64,000 nt of DNA from Litorimonas sp963972195 (lineage in GTDB: Bacteria > Pseudomonadota > Alphaproteobacteria > Caulobacterales > Maricaulaceae): contig CAXATH010000009.1 of assembly GCA_963972195.1 (NCBI GenBank), positions 71,143 to 135,142 of the forward strand, in the 5' to 3' direction. This document shows positions 8,983-17,812 of this stretch, piece by piece. Numbering within the stretch: position 1 is the first letter of the stretch; the number at the start of each line of letters is the position of its first letter. The notes under the pieces were generated by a model, which was given only the letters and a program-made list of their open reading frames with translations, was not told the origin of the DNA and searched no databases. A program made the translations under genes and the position numbers.

Positions 8983-9393
8983 TTAGGAGTTACCGCCCAA
9001 ATCTAAAAGGACTCCGTCCTCTTTGTAATAGGGCGAGGCCGGCTTGTTTTCGAGGACCTCCAAAACGGCCTCACTGGGGCGGCAGAGTTTCACGCCTTTA
9101 GGCGAGCAAACAATAGGGCGATTAACAAGGACGGGGTGCTCTAGCATTTGCGCCAGAATTTCCTCTTCATCCACAATTTCTTCGAGCAATCCAAGCTCTT
9201 TGGCCGGTGATTTGGTCGTCCGTAGAGCCGTTTTCGGCGTGAGGTCCGCCGCCGCGAAAAGCGCCAGTAGCTGTGGTTTTGTCCACCCCTCTTTCAGATA
9301 CTCAATGACCACCGGATCATAGCCGGAGGCGCGAATGATGCCGAGAACATTGCGCGAGGTGGCGCAATCCGGGTTATGATGAATAACGATCAT
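8983..9393 (-). CDS. arsC: Arsenate reductase, glutaredoxin-dependent type
   Basis: Reduces arsenate to arsenite using glutathione and glutaredoxin. The protein has 136 residues with the catalytic Cys10 in HHNPDCATSRN and the conserved LVNRPIV segment. It is the last gene of the arsR-acr3-arsC set on the minus strand, and its start overlaps the acr3 stop by 4 bases, indicating translational coupling. The product arsenite would be exported by the upstream Acr3. Confidence 0.93.
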   Translation of the reverse strand: MIVIHHNPDCATSRNVLGIIRASGYDPVVIEYLKEGWTKPQLLALFAAADLTPKTALRTTKSPAKELGLLEEIVDEEEILAQMLEHPVLVNRPIVCSPKGVKLCRPSEAVLEVLENKPASPYYKEDGVLLDLGGNS

Positions 9394-10424
9394 GGGCTCT
9401 CTCCTTCAGCCGGAAATCTGGATCGGGTTCTGTTGGCGATAGCGACGAGCGACAGCATGACGGGAACTTCGACCAGCACGCCGACCACTGTCGCAAGCGC
9501 CGCGCCAGAGGAGAGACCGAACACGCTGATCGCCACAGCAACGGCGAGTTCAAAGAAGTTGGACGTCCCGATCAACGCGCAGGGCGCCGCAATATTATGA
9601 GGCACTTTCCAAAGCCAAGCCGCGCCGTAAGCCACAGCAAAAATGGCGTAGGATTGAATGAGGATTGGCACGGCAATCAGCACAATGACCAATGGCCGAT
9701 CCAGAATGGTATTTCCCTGAAACCCAAAGAGTAAAATAACCGTCGCCAAAAGACCCAATATCGAAGCAGGTTTGATTTTCGCGATAAAATCTTCGACGGC
9801 TTTCTCGCCGCCTTTGCGCAGCAACACCGCCCTCGCCGCCATTCCGGCCGCCAGAGGAATTGCCACATAAAGTATGGCCGACAGAACCAACGTATCCCAC
9901 GGCACGACAATATCCGTCACGCCGAGCAGGAACGCCACAATCGGCGCAAAGGCAACGACCATGATCGCGTCATTCACGCTCACCTGCGCGAGCGTGTAAG
10001 TCGGATCGCCCTTAGTGAGCTGGGACCAGATGAACACCATCGCCGTACATGGCGCCGCGCCCAGCAAGATCAGCCCGGCAATATAGCCTTCGGCCTCGGC
10101 AGGCGGGATGAAGTCAGCAAAAACAAATTTGAAAAACAAAACGCCGAGAGCGGCCATAGTGAAAGGTTTTATCAGCCAGTTCACGACCAGAGTGATGACC
10201 AGTCCTTTTGGCTTATCCCCCATACGTTTCAAGCTGGCGAAATCGACGCCAATCATCATTGGCCAGACCATGGCCCAAATCAAAATCGCAACGGGAAGGT
10301 TCACACTGGCATATTCCATCGCCGCCAAGGCCTGAAACACGCCCGGCAAGACTTTCCCTAGCAGAATGCCTCCGGCGATGCACAGCGCCACCCAGACAGA
10401 CAAATACCGATCAAAAACACTCAT
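9390..10424 (-). CDS. acr3: ACR3-family arsenite efflux permease
   Basis: An inner-membrane arsenite exporter of 344 residues with about ten hydrophobic segments. The ACR3 signature LGAAPCTAMVFIWSQLTKGDP contains the conserved cysteine (Cys126). It follows arsR with an 80-bp gap that holds a palindrome, and overlaps arsC by 4 bases. The symbol arsB is also used for this protein in some annotations, but it is the Acr3 type, not the ArsB type. Confidence 0.94.
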   Translation of the reverse strand: MSVFDRYLSVWVALCIAGGILLGKVLPGVFQALAAMEYASVNLPVAILIWAMVWPMMIGVDFASLKRMGDKPKGLVITLVVNWLIKPFTMAALGVLFFKFVFADFIPPAEAEGYIAGLILLGAAPCTAMVFIWSQLTKGDPTYTLAQVSVNDAIMVVAFAPIVAFLLGVTDIVVPWDTLVLSAILYVAIPLAAGMAARAVLLRKGGEKAVEDFIAKIKPASILGLLATVILLFGFQGNTILDRPLVIVLIAVPILIQSYAIFAVAYGAAWLWKVPHNIAAPCALIGTSNFFELAVAVAISVFGLSSGAALATVVGVLVEVPVMLSLVAIANRTRSRFPAEGESP

Positions 10425-10468
10425 GCCGACTCGCTTTCATTTGAGAGCCACCTAACCCTAAAACCATT

Positions 10469-10500
10469 TCATTTCAATAGTTGCCGAACTATCGTAATGA
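10469..10500. promoter_or_regulatory. Palindromic operator candidate between arsR and acr3
   Basis: A 32-base imperfect palindrome with 14-base arms matching at 12 positions around a GCCG centre; the core is ATAGTT-GCCG-AACTAT (10477-10492, perfect). It lies in the gap between arsR and acr3, 45 bases before the acr3 start, where an ArsR-controlled promoter would be expected. Assignment to ArsR is inference. Confidence 0.55.
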
Positions 10501-10503
10501 TTT

Positions 10504-10839
10504 TTAGCAGGTTTTGTCTGAGAGCTTCGCAAGGGTGACGCAGACCTCGGGATGACCATCGCAGCAATCTTCGACGAGGCTTGAGAGCAGATCGTTCACC
10601 CCGTCAATTCGGGCTTTATATATGAGCGACCGCCCCTCCCGCGTCACAGTCGTCAAATCTGCGCGGTTTAAAATGGCCAGATGACTCGACAGCGTATTCG
10701 GCGCGACCTTTAGCGTCTCTGCGATTGCCCCGGCCGGAAGCCCAGACTCCCCTGCCCGCATCAGAGTCTGAAACACCGCAAAGCGGGTTTCCTGTGCCAA
10801 GGCGGAGAGTTGTTCAATGGTTTTGCGAGTCTCGCTCAT
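10504..10839 (-). CDS. arsR: ArsR-family arsenic-responsive repressor
   Basis: A winged-helix repressor of 111 residues; the recognition region is LPAGAIAETLKVAPNTLSSH (about residues 34-53). Cysteines cluster at the C-terminus: Cys92-Cys93 in DCCDGHPEVC, Cys100 and Cys111. This matches the type in which As(III) binds a C-terminal Cys pair plus a third Cys, as in Acidithiobacillus ArsR, instead of the ELCVCDL type of E. coli. It leads the operon arsR-acr3-arsC. Confidence 0.92.
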   Translation of the reverse strand: MSETRKTIEQLSALAQETRFAVFQTLMRAGESGLPAGAIAETLKVAPNTLSSHLAILNRADLTTVTREGRSLIYKARIDGVNDLLSSLVEDCCDGHPEVCVTLAKLSDKTC

Positions 10840-10956
10840 GAAGCGTTCTTAAACACTCAATCGAGATTTGGCTATTTCCGAAATTTACACTGCAACCGTA
10901 GCGATATCGAACGCATAGTTCAGGCCTCGTGACCCGCGATAGACTTAAGATCCAGG

Positions 10957-11451
10957 CTACGCAGCTTGCAATTTGTTTTTTGTCGGCAGTTTAGACGTCA
11001 AATATCCCAAGAGAAAAATGCCGCTAAAACTGATAAACGGGACAGCAACGCAAATGCCCAACCCAAGCAAGAACCCAACGGGCGTTGTATTGCCAGAGAT
11101 CAAAGATGGCAGCACACTAAGCGCTTTTTGAGAAAGTGGACCTGTGAAAAACAAAGAGCTGTAAAATACCAGTGCCACCCCGATGAACATGTATTGGCTT
11201 ACATTCAGTGTTTTGAACCATTTTCTATAGATACAAAAATAGGGGTAGAGTGAAAGCAACATCATTCCGATCAAACTACTTATCACCAAAGTCGAAAGAC
11301 CTGCTTTGAAAAGTAGCGCGACAATTAAGTGGATCGCCATCACAAAGCTGATCGCGACGTATATAATAATATTCGCTTTGACGAAGGTGCTGCGGTCAAC
11401 CCGCCCATTTGGATTAAACAACAGGTCAAATTTCATCGGGTTGCGGGTCAT
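10957..11451 (-). CDS. Hypothetical membrane protein, possibly DUF805-like
   Basis: About 164 residues with four hydrophobic segments. The N-terminal MKFDLLFNPNGRVDRSTF followed at once by a transmembrane helix resembles DUF805-type small membrane proteins (FxGRxxRxxF/Y), but the match is loose. Start choice is uncertain: ATG at 11451 or 11436 are most sensible; a TTG at 11526 extends the frame by 25 unconvincing residues. It stands alone between arsR and a divergent small gene. Function unknown. Confidence 0.55.
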   Translation of the reverse strand: MTRNPMKFDLLFNPNGRVDRSTFVKANIIIYVAISFVMAIHLIVALLFKAGLSTLVISSLIGMMLLSLYPYFCIYRKWFKTLNVSQYMFIGVALVFYSSLFFTGPLSQKALSVLPSLISGNTTPVGFLLGLGICVAVPFISFSGIFLLGYLTSKLPTKNKLQAA

Positions 11452-11661
11452 AGACACTACATAAAATTCAACCTGTAATATAAAGTTAAACTGCTGCCTT
11501 AAGAATAGATTAATAGCCTGGCTCAAGAGAATTAGGTTTATCGGGCCCCGTTATGTTCTCTGCTAACACCTTATTAATAAAAAAGATTGCATTTCTACTT
11601 GCGAATAAGTCTCAATAGTGTATATCATATTTGCGAGTTATTCTTAATTGCAGGTATGTCT

Positions 11662-12204
11662 ATGTCCCCCTTCCTAGAAAACACTTTCATCACCGACCTT
11701 GGGTTTGGCGGCGGGTTTGCGCTCTGGGGATTTCGGGCCATGGCGGCGGGATGCGGAGGATGCCGGACATTACGCGGAGGGTTTCACAAGGCCTTCAACC
11801 AAAATGCGGCAGGCCTTAGGTCTCCCGATGAGATGACAGAGGGTTTATTGGCGATGAAAGCGCTAGCGGGCTTTTGCCGAAGCCTTGGCGAGAACGGAAA
11901 AAGAAAAATTCTGCTCTCGGAATCCGGGACATTGCGCCTTACTGCCGATGAGGTGAGCCTTGTAGCGGCCCTCTCGGCCGCTCAGGCAAATCAAAGTTCG
12001 CTCTGCCGCGCCCACCTTCTCTGGCTTCAAGGCAATTCGAAAACCAAAGCCGCATGCGAGGCAGCAGCGGAATACGGCCTAATTTGCGCGGAGGCCGAGA
12101 TATTTATTGAGGCGCCCAGAGTTCAGATCACTCAGCTATCCCCAAGCCAAACCGCAGACCATTGCACACCGCTTCACGAGGCGCGCTCCGATAGCGTGCA
12201 TTAG
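11662..12204 (+). CDS. Conserved hypothetical protein, Cys/Ala-rich
   Basis: About 180 residues, starting at ATG 11662 (GCAGG seven bases upstream); earlier in-frame starts at 11587 and 11656 add a poorly supported leader. The N-terminal part, GFGGGFALWGFRAMAAGCGGCRTL, has a glycine-rich motif and a CGGC pair; the rest is helical and Ala/Leu-rich (about residues 70-150). The gene converges with bioB and their ends overlap by 4 bases. I do not recognise a functional family; the FALWGFRAMAAG pattern seems familiar from related alphaproteobacteria (weak recollection). Confidence 0.6.
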   Translation: MSPFLENTFITDLGFGGGFALWGFRAMAAGCGGCRTLRGGFHKAFNQNAAGLRSPDEMTEGLLAMKALAGFCRSLGENGKRKILLSESGTLRLTADEVSLVAALSAAQANQSSLCRAHLLWLQGNSKTKAACEAAAEYGLICAEAEIFIEAPRVQITQLSPSQTADHCTPLHEARSDSVH

Positions 12205-13223
12205 CTTTCCGGCTGTATTCCCAAACGATCAAATAAAAGACGGTCCTCAGTCTCGCTCGGATTGTCTGTGGTCAGCAGGGTTTCGCCGACAAAGATGGAG
12301 TTTGCTCCGGCAAGGAAACAAAGCGCCTGCGCTTCATCCGTCATGGTCTCCCGTCCTGCAGAAAGGCGGACATAGCTTTCCGGCATCATGATGCGGGCCA
12401 CAGCAATCATCCGGGCAAAATCAATCGGATGAACCGGCTCGCTATCGCCGAGCGGCGTGCCCGGGACAGGCACGAGCGCATTGATCGGCACGGATTCCGG
12501 CGCCGGGTCGAGATTGGCGAGCGCCATCAGAAGTCCGACATGATCTTCGGCGGTTTCGCCCATACCAACAATCCCGCCGCAGCAGACTTTCATCCCGCTT
12601 TCGCGCACGAGGTTGAGTGTGTGGAGGCGGTCTTCAAAAGTTCGTGTAGAAATCACCCGCTCATAGTCCTCCGGCGAGGTATCGATATTGTGATTATAAT
12701 AGTCGAGACCGGATGTTTTGAGCCGCTCCGCCTGCGCCGGGGATAACATGCCCAGCGTCATACAGGTTTCCATTCCCATGGCTTTAACCTCGGATACCAT
12801 CTCGCAGAGCGCGTCCATATCGCGGTCTTTCGGCTCCCGCCAGGCCGCGCCCATGCAGAAACGGCCAGCCCCACCGGCCTTGGCCTTTTTCGCCGCTTCA
12901 ATCACAATGTCGGCGTCGATGAGTTTCTCCGCCTTGAGACCCGTATCGAAATGGGCGGACTGATTGCAATATCCGCAATCCTCGGCGCAGCCGCCTGTCT
13001 TGATAGAAAGGAGCTGGGACATCTGGACTTCGTTTGCGGCGTGATGGGCCCGGTGCACGGTCTGGGCCTGCAATATCAAATCCATAAACGGCTTGGCGAA
13101 GAGCCCGTTGACGGCCTCACGGGTCCAACGCTCAGAGGTCGGGTGCGGCGTATAATTCTCCGGTAAAGACGGGACGGCCCGGGCTTTTTTCCGAGGGGCA
13201 GTCTGGTCAAACAGTAAAGTCAT
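12201..13223 (-). CDS. bioB: Biotin synthase
   Basis: Radical-SAM enzyme that inserts sulfur into dethiobiotin. With start ATG 13223 the protein has 340 residues, the usual length; a longer frame to 13370 adds 49 residues not typical of BioB. The 4Fe-4S site is Cys79-x3-Cys83-x2-Cys86 in GGCAEDCGYCNQS, and the later segment YYNHNIDTSPEDY is characteristic. No other bio gene is adjacent, so it is a stand-alone copy. The 3' end overlaps the convergent upstream gene by 4 bases. Confidence 0.95.
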   Translation of the reverse strand: MTLLFDQTAPRKKARAVPSLPENYTPHPTSERWTREAVNGLFAKPFMDLILQAQTVHRAHHAANEVQMSQLLSIKTGGCAEDCGYCNQSAHFDTGLKAEKLIDADIVIEAAKKAKAGGAGRFCMGAAWREPKDRDMDALCEMVSEVKAMGMETCMTLGMLSPAQAERLKTSGLDYYNHNIDTSPEDYERVISTRTFEDRLHTLNLVRESGMKVCCGGIVGMGETAEDHVGLLMALANLDPAPESVPINALVPVPGTPLGDSEPVHPIDFARMIAVARIMMPESYVRLSAGRETMTDEAQALCFLAGANSIFVGETLLTTDNPSETEDRLLFDRLGIQPES

Positions 13224-13477
13224 AATCGAGTGTCTCTTTATAAACGCGGGGATGCCTTCGATAAGCTGTCCCGCCAAAGGGTTCAACGAAAAACCGGCCT
13301 GCTCCCGGGCTTGTGACCCTGTGGATATTAACCGCTCAGTAAGACCCCCTAACAAAACCTTAAAAACCAATATTAATCAATGGTTTAAGAGCTTGGTAAC
13401 CGAATCAGCAAAAAGGTCTCTTTCAATCCACAAAAGCGGGGGTGGGCCCGCGTAAATACAAGAGACCGATTTAAGAC

Positions 13478-14650
13478 ATGGCGACTTCTCCAACTTCCGA
13501 TAACCCGCACCCACATTTGCGACTGGTGTCCGACCTTGATTCTGTGGACATGCCGCCCTTGCCGCTTGGCCGTATCATGCAGGGCGACTGTATTGAGGGG
13601 ATGAATGCCCTGCCCGCCGAATCCGTGGATCTCATCTTTGCCGACCCGCCTTATAATTTACAGCTCGGCGGCGACCTGTCTCGTCCCGACAACTCCGTCG
13701 TGAACGGCGTGACCGAAGATTGGGATCAGTTCGACACGATGGACGCCTATGATCTGTTTACCCATGACTGGCTGAAAGCGGCCCGCCGCATCCTGAAACC
13801 CAATGGCGCGCTCTGGGTCATTGGCAGCTATCACAATATTTTCCGCGTCGGCACCGTTCTGCAGGATCAGCAATTCTGGGTGCAAAACGATATTATCTGG
13901 CGCAAATCCAACCCCATGCCCAATTTCCGCGGCACGCGTTTTACCAATGCGACCGAAACCCTCATCTGGGCCACCAAGACCGAAGACGCCAAACCGACCT
14001 TCAATTATGATGCAATGAAAATGCTCAATGACGGCGTCCAAATGCGCAATGACTGGGTGCTGCCGATCTGCACAGGCAAGGAACGCCTGAAGAAAAGCGA
14101 CGGCAAGAAAGCCCATCCAACGCAAAAGCCCGAAAGCCTGCTTCACCGGGTTCTCCTTTCCACGACAAATCCCGGCGATGTCGTCGTGGATCCGTTCTTC
14201 GGCACAGGCACAACCGGCGCCGTCGCGAAGAAGCTTGGCAGGCACTTTATTGGCTTCGAAATGGAAGAAGAATATATCCTCCACGCGCAAAAGCGGATTG
14301 ATAAAATCAAAAAAGGCGCGGGCAGCGATATTCAAGTCACCGCGTCAAAACGCTCCGCGCCGCGCGTGCCCTTTGGCCGCCTTATAGAACAAGGCTTCTT
14401 GTCGCCGGGCATGTTTCTCCACAACAGCACAGGTCATGTGAACGCAAAAATTCGCGCAGACGGGTCTTTGCTTATCGGAGATTTCTCCGGTTCCATCCAT
14501 CAGGTTGGCGCCCGCGTTCAAAACGCGCCGAGCTGTAATGGCTGGACCTACTGGCATTATCACAGCGAGGAAGGCCTCACCCCGATCGATGCCATACGCG
14601 ACGAAATCCGCGCAGCTATGGCGGGGACATTAAAACCAACGCCGGTTTAG
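13478..14650 (+). CDS. ccrM: Cell-cycle DNA adenine methyltransferase (GANTC), CcrM type
   Basis: Methylates adenine in GANTC and, in Caulobacter relatives, couples methylation state to the cell cycle. The protein has 390 residues. The catalytic DPPY motif is at residues 56-59 (ADPPYNLQL), and the SAM-binding DPFFGTGTTG motif follows near residue 230: the beta-class order. The C-terminal region from about residue 290 (VPFGRLIEQGFLSPGMFL to the Trp-rich NGWTYWHYH) is the RAMA-type domain found in CcrM proteins. One GAATC site lies in the leader at 13402-13406. Confidence 0.95.
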   Translation: MATSPTSDNPHPHLRLVSDLDSVDMPPLPLGRIMQGDCIEGMNALPAESVDLIFADPPYNLQLGGDLSRPDNSVVNGVTEDWDQFDTMDAYDLFTHDWLKAARRILKPNGALWVIGSYHNIFRVGTVLQDQQFWVQNDIIWRKSNPMPNFRGTRFTNATETLIWATKTEDAKPTFNYDAMKMLNDGVQMRNDWVLPICTGKERLKKSDGKKAHPTQKPESLLHRVLLSTTNPGDVVVDPFFGTGTTGAVAKKLGRHFIGFEMEEEYILHAQKRIDKIKKGAGSDIQVTASKRSAPRVPFGRLIEQGFLSPGMFLHNSTGHVNAKIRADGSLLIGDFSGSIHQVGARVQNAPSCNGWTYWHYHSEEGLTPIDAIRDEIRAAMAGTLKPTPV

Positions 14651-14671
14651 AAACACCGCAGATAAATCAAA

Positions 14672-14699
14672 AAAAGGGCCGTTTGGCCCTTTTCCTTTA
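14672..14699. terminator. Bidirectional terminator between ccrM and mutY
   Basis: AAAAGGGCC (14672-14680) pairs with GGCCCTTTT (14685-14693) around a GTTT loop, with A- and T-rich flanks on both sides. It serves ccrM from the left and the convergent mutY from the right. Confidence 0.85.
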
Positions 14700-14726
14700 C
14701 CTATGTCTGATATTGAGGCTTAGGGA

Positions 14727-15824
14727 TCACTCTTCCTCCAAAGCGGCGTCATTCAAGGAAAGCTTCAGCGCCTTTTTGAACACGGTCGGCAGTCCTGCGA
14801 GCAAGTAATCATCGGCCCAGGCCTGATTGCTGTTCGGGCGGGTCTCGAACTCAGCTTTATAAACATCGAGATGCAATTCAAAATGAGTAAAGACGTGTTT
14901 CACTTGGCCCTCTGATTTTACCCACTCCCCTTTGAACGGGGCGGCGTCGAGAGGGCTCTCAAGAGGCTCTGACGTCCACTCACTCCCGGGTAGTCCTGCC
15001 ATACCTCCTAACAGGCCTTTATCCGGACGCGTTTCCAATAGGACTTCGCCGTTATGGATAGCGACAAACGCCGCGCCGTAGCGAACAGGTTTCGGCTTTT
15101 TCGCCGCTTTGCGGGGATAGGCTTCGGGCGCCCCCTTTTCCTTGGCCAGGCAATAGTCGTCCCAGGGGCAATTTGGACAATCGGGTGAACGCGGCGTGCA
15201 AATGGTGGCGCCAAGATCCATGACCGCCTGTCCGTAATCTCCGGCGCGCCGCGGATCGGCCAGCGTTCCGGCCAGAAGACGCAAAGGCTGTCTCGCTTGC
15301 GGCAGCGGTTCTTCCACTTTGAAAATGCGGCTGATAACCCGCTCCACATTGCCGTCGACAATATTGGTGGCCTGGTCAAAACATATCGCGGCAATCGTCG
15401 CCGCTGTGTATGGGCCAATGCCGGGAAGTTTCAAAAGCGCCGCTTCGGTCTTTGGAAAAACCCCGTCATATTCATCTCTGATAATTTGCGCGCATTTGTG
15501 CAAATTCCGCGCGCGGGCATAATAGCCGAGGCCCGCCCACATGCTTAAAACGGTTTCGCGTTCTGCATTGGCCAGATCTGTGACAGTCGGGAACGCCTCA
15601 AGGAATTTATGCCAATAAGGCGTGCCATGCGGCACAGTGGTTTGCTGCAACATGATCTCGGAGAGCCAGACCGCATAAGGGTCGGGAGTTTTTCCAGCCT
15701 TGCGGTCTTCGGGCCGGACTCGCCAGGGCAGCGTCCGCCCCTCCGCATCATACCAATCGAGCAGCCCCGCCCGCATCTTCTCGATTTCCTGCTCTGTCTT
15801 AATTTCTGTCCGGCTTTTAATCAT
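14727..15824 (-). CDS. mutY: A/G-specific adenine DNA glycosylase
   Basis: Removes adenine mispaired with 8-oxoguanine. The likely start is ATG 15824, giving 365 residues; a start at 15860 adds 12 residues. Present are the catalytic Glu region SEIMLQQT, the helix-hairpin-helix LPGIGPYTA followed by the catalytic Asp in IVDGNVERV, a 4Fe-4S site C-x6-C-x2-C-x5-C, and a C-terminal NUDIX-like domain (from about residue 225) that recognises oxoG. It is divergent from the dciA-like gene with a 56-bp gap between starts. Confidence 0.95.
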   Translation of the reverse strand: MIKSRTEIKTEQEIEKMRAGLLDWYDAEGRTLPWRVRPEDRKAGKTPDPYAVWLSEIMLQQTTVPHGTPYWHKFLEAFPTVTDLANAERETVLSMWAGLGYYARARNLHKCAQIIRDEYDGVFPKTEAALLKLPGIGPYTAATIAAICFDQATNIVDGNVERVISRIFKVEEPLPQARQPLRLLAGTLADPRRAGDYGQAVMDLGATICTPRSPDCPNCPWDDYCLAKEKGAPEAYPRKAAKKPKPVRYGAAFVAIHNGEVLLETRPDKGLLGGMAGLPGSEWTSEPLESPLDAAPFKGEWVKSEGQVKHVFTHFELHLDVYKAEFETRPNSNQAWADDYLLAGLPTVFKKALKLSLNDAALEEE

Positions 15825-15880
15825 AGACCCTGATGTGTGTGCTTTACGCCTCGACTTCAATGGGGGAAAAGGGAAGTGTT

Positions 15881-16411
15881 ATGACCATCTCTCGCGAAGA
15901 CAGGCAAAAAATCAATAACTGGCTGGAAAGCCAGCGGGCGCGGCCGCAATTTCGTAGCACGCCTTCGGCCGGAATGGCCGTGTCGCGGGTCATGCGCCCT
16001 TTGTCGAAAAAATATGGCGGCGGGTCCTCGGCCCTGTCCCTCGCGCGGCTCTGGCCGGAAATCGTTGGCGAGCGGTGGAGTAAAATTTCTTCGCCTGTGC
16101 GGTTCACGACAGGGCGAAACGGGCGAACCCTCGTAATTTCGGCTCCCGGCGCGGCGGCCTCGCTCATCATGGCGGCGAGCGGCCCCATCATTGACAGGCT
16201 CAATACCCATCTGGGACCGGATCATGTCAAGGCGATCAAAGTCGTCCAGACCAAAATGCGCACAGATAGCGCGTCGGTAAAAACCCGGCGCGGCCTGCGC
16301 CCCAGCGAGGCAGCGCATCTGCGCGAGAGCCTGGCCACTGTGAAAAATGAAAACTTGAAAGCGTCCCTCGAGAAATTGGGACGCGGAATTCTGACGAAAG
16401 ACGAAAAATAA
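15881..16411 (+). CDS. DUF721/DciA-family protein
   Basis: A 176-residue protein with a DUF721-like core (LARLWPEIVGERWSKISSPV and RTLVISAPGAAASLIMAA, residues about 45-110). DUF721 proteins include DciA, the ancestral loader of replicative helicase DnaB; that role is inferred for this homologue. The start ATG 15881 has GGGAAG upstream; an in-frame ATG at 15833 is less likely. It begins the run dciA-like, DsbA-like, dps, DsbA-like, smc, a partly conserved order in alphaproteobacteria. Confidence 0.75.
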   Translation: MTISREDRQKINNWLESQRARPQFRSTPSAGMAVSRVMRPLSKKYGGGSSALSLARLWPEIVGERWSKISSPVRFTTGRNGRTLVISAPGAAASLIMAASGPIIDRLNTHLGPDHVKAIKVVQTKMRTDSASVKTRRGLRPSEAAHLRESLATVKNENLKASLEKLGRGILTKDEK

Positions 16412-16412
16412 T

Positions 16413-17165
16413 ATGCGTAAACTTATTTTAGCGACAAGCCTTTTGGCGCTTTCCGCCGGCGGCGTATTTGCCCAGACCACTCCGAACGCCACTCCCATAC
16501 CCGATGCGCCGGTCGAAACCATCCCTGCGGAAGAAGTTGATTTTGTTTTTACCGAAGCCCCGGATGATCACGTTATCGGCTCTGATTCTGCTCCGATTAC
16601 GATGATGATGTATGCCTCCGTCACCTGCGGTCATTGCGGAGACTGGTTTCAGGACGATTGGCCTTTGGTCAAACGCGAACTGATCGAGACCGGAAAAATT
16701 CGCTTTATCCTTCGTCCCCTTCCGACTCCGCCGGCCATTCTCTCCGTCACGGGATTTTTAATGGCGGAATGCGCCCCGGATGAAGACGGTTACTTCTCTT
16801 CTATCGAATACCAGATGAACAATCAGGAGAAGATTCTTGAAGGCGCTCAAAAAGGCACAGCCCGCGAAGAATATGCAAAAGTCGCAGAAGGCGTTGGCCT
16901 TATGAATGACGAGGAGATCAATAGCTGCCTGAGTAAAGAAGCCAACATGGACCACATTCGCCTGAACGGCAAACGCGCGGAAGCCGCCGAAGTCAGCGGC
17001 GTGCCCGCCTTCTTTATTGGCGGAGAAGCCTATAAGGGAAAACAGGAAGGATCAGCGATCGTTTCCTTAATTGAAACCATGCATGAAAGCGGACAATCCA
17101 CCCTGCCCGATAACATTGAGCCGGCACATGATGAGTCTCAATCGTCACATGACCACGAGCACTAA
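16413..17165 (+). CDS. Periplasmic DsbA-like thiol oxidoreductase
   Basis: A 250-residue protein with a cleavable signal peptide (cut after GGVFA, about residue 20) and a thioredoxin/DsbA-like domain. The active site is Cys72-Gly-His-Cys75 in SVTCGHCGDW; the cis-proline region is SGVPAFFIGGEAY. The family (thioredoxin_4) forms or isomerises disulfides in secreted proteins. The C-terminal tail is His/Asp-rich (SSHDHEH), which may bind metal. The start follows the preceding stop by one base, so translation is coupled. A paralogue lies at 18024. Confidence 0.88.
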   Translation: MRKLILATSLLALSAGGVFAQTTPNATPIPDAPVETIPAEEVDFVFTEAPDDHVIGSDSAPITMMMYASVTCGHCGDWFQDDWPLVKRELIETGKIRFILRPLPTPPAILSVTGFLMAECAPDEDGYFSSIEYQMNNQEKILEGAQKGTAREEYAKVAEGVGLMNDEEINSCLSKEANMDHIRLNGKRAEAAEVSGVPAFFIGGEAYKGKQEGSAIVSLIETMHESGQSTLPDNIEPAHDESQSSHDHEH

Positions 17166-17271
17166 AGGGGCTTTCGCGCCCTGTTTGAAGGGTGCGACAT
17201 AGTGCTTTGAAAAGGAACTATAGGCGGCGTTTCTTCGTAATAAAGTCGTAAGGTCGCCTAGAGCGGCCGCA

Positions 17272-17283
17272 TTATTATAATAA
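17272..17283. promoter_or_regulatory. Palindrome upstream of dps
   Basis: TTATTATAATAA is a perfect 12-base palindrome located 15 bases before the dps start; it resembles an AT-rich operator or an overlapping -10 region. A wider inverted pair TAGGCG (17221-17226) and CGCCTA (17255-17260) lies upstream. Iron- or peroxide-responsive control would fit dps, but no consensus was matched. Confidence 0.3.
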
Positions 17284-17298
17284 ATTACGGAGATATAT

Positions 17299-17775
17299 AT
17301 GCCTAAAGCTTATGTTAGCCGTCTCGATGATAACGCACGCGAGACATCCATTGCACTTCTTAAAAGAAACCTGGCCGTTTCCCTCGATCTAAGTTTCGCC
17401 GTCAAACAGGCGCATTGGACCCTGAAAGGCCCGAGCTTTATCGGTCTGCACGAATTAATGGATCAGGTGGCAATGCACATACGCGAAGCGTCCGACATGA
17501 TTGCCGAACGCATTGTCATTCTTGGCGGACAGCCACACGGTTCCGTTCAAGCCGTCAGCAAGGATACGAGCCTGGACGCCTATCCTGTCGACATCACAGA
17601 TCAGAATAAGCATGTCGATGAAGTGACGTCCCGCCTGATGGCATTCGGCGCCTCTCTGAAAGAAGCGATCGATAATGCCGGCGAGATCGGAGATGAAGAC
17701 ACGGCGGATCTGTTTACCGAGATTAGCCGGACGGTTGATAAAGACGCCTGGTTTGTCGGCGCCCACAATAAATAG
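17299..17775 (+). CDS. dps: Dps-family DNA-protecting ferritin-like protein
   Basis: A 158-residue miniferritin that oxidises and stores iron and shields DNA from oxidative damage as a dodecamer. The inter-subunit ferroxidase ligands are at the expected spacing: His39 (KQAHWTLKG), His51, Asp55, Asp66 and Glu70 (SDMIAERI). The strong ribosome site ACGGAG lies before the ATG. It has its own terminator and probably its own promoter, and is set between two DsbA-like genes. Confidence 0.93.
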   Translation: MPKAYVSRLDDNARETSIALLKRNLAVSLDLSFAVKQAHWTLKGPSFIGLHELMDQVAMHIREASDMIAERIVILGGQPHGSVQAVSKDTSLDAYPVDITDQNKHVDEVTSRLMAFGASLKEAIDNAGEIGDEDTADLFTEISRTVDKDAWFVGAHNK

Positions 17776-17812
17776 GCCGTCATAACACAGTCGTACCGAC
17801 ATTAATTTTGTA

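Noticed and set aside
13360..13388. TTAA pairs upstream of ccrM as a CtrA-binding site
   Set aside because: The TTAA half-sites are spaced 9 and 8 bases apart, not the 7 of the CtrA consensus; only one GAATC site is seen. Not strong enough to call.
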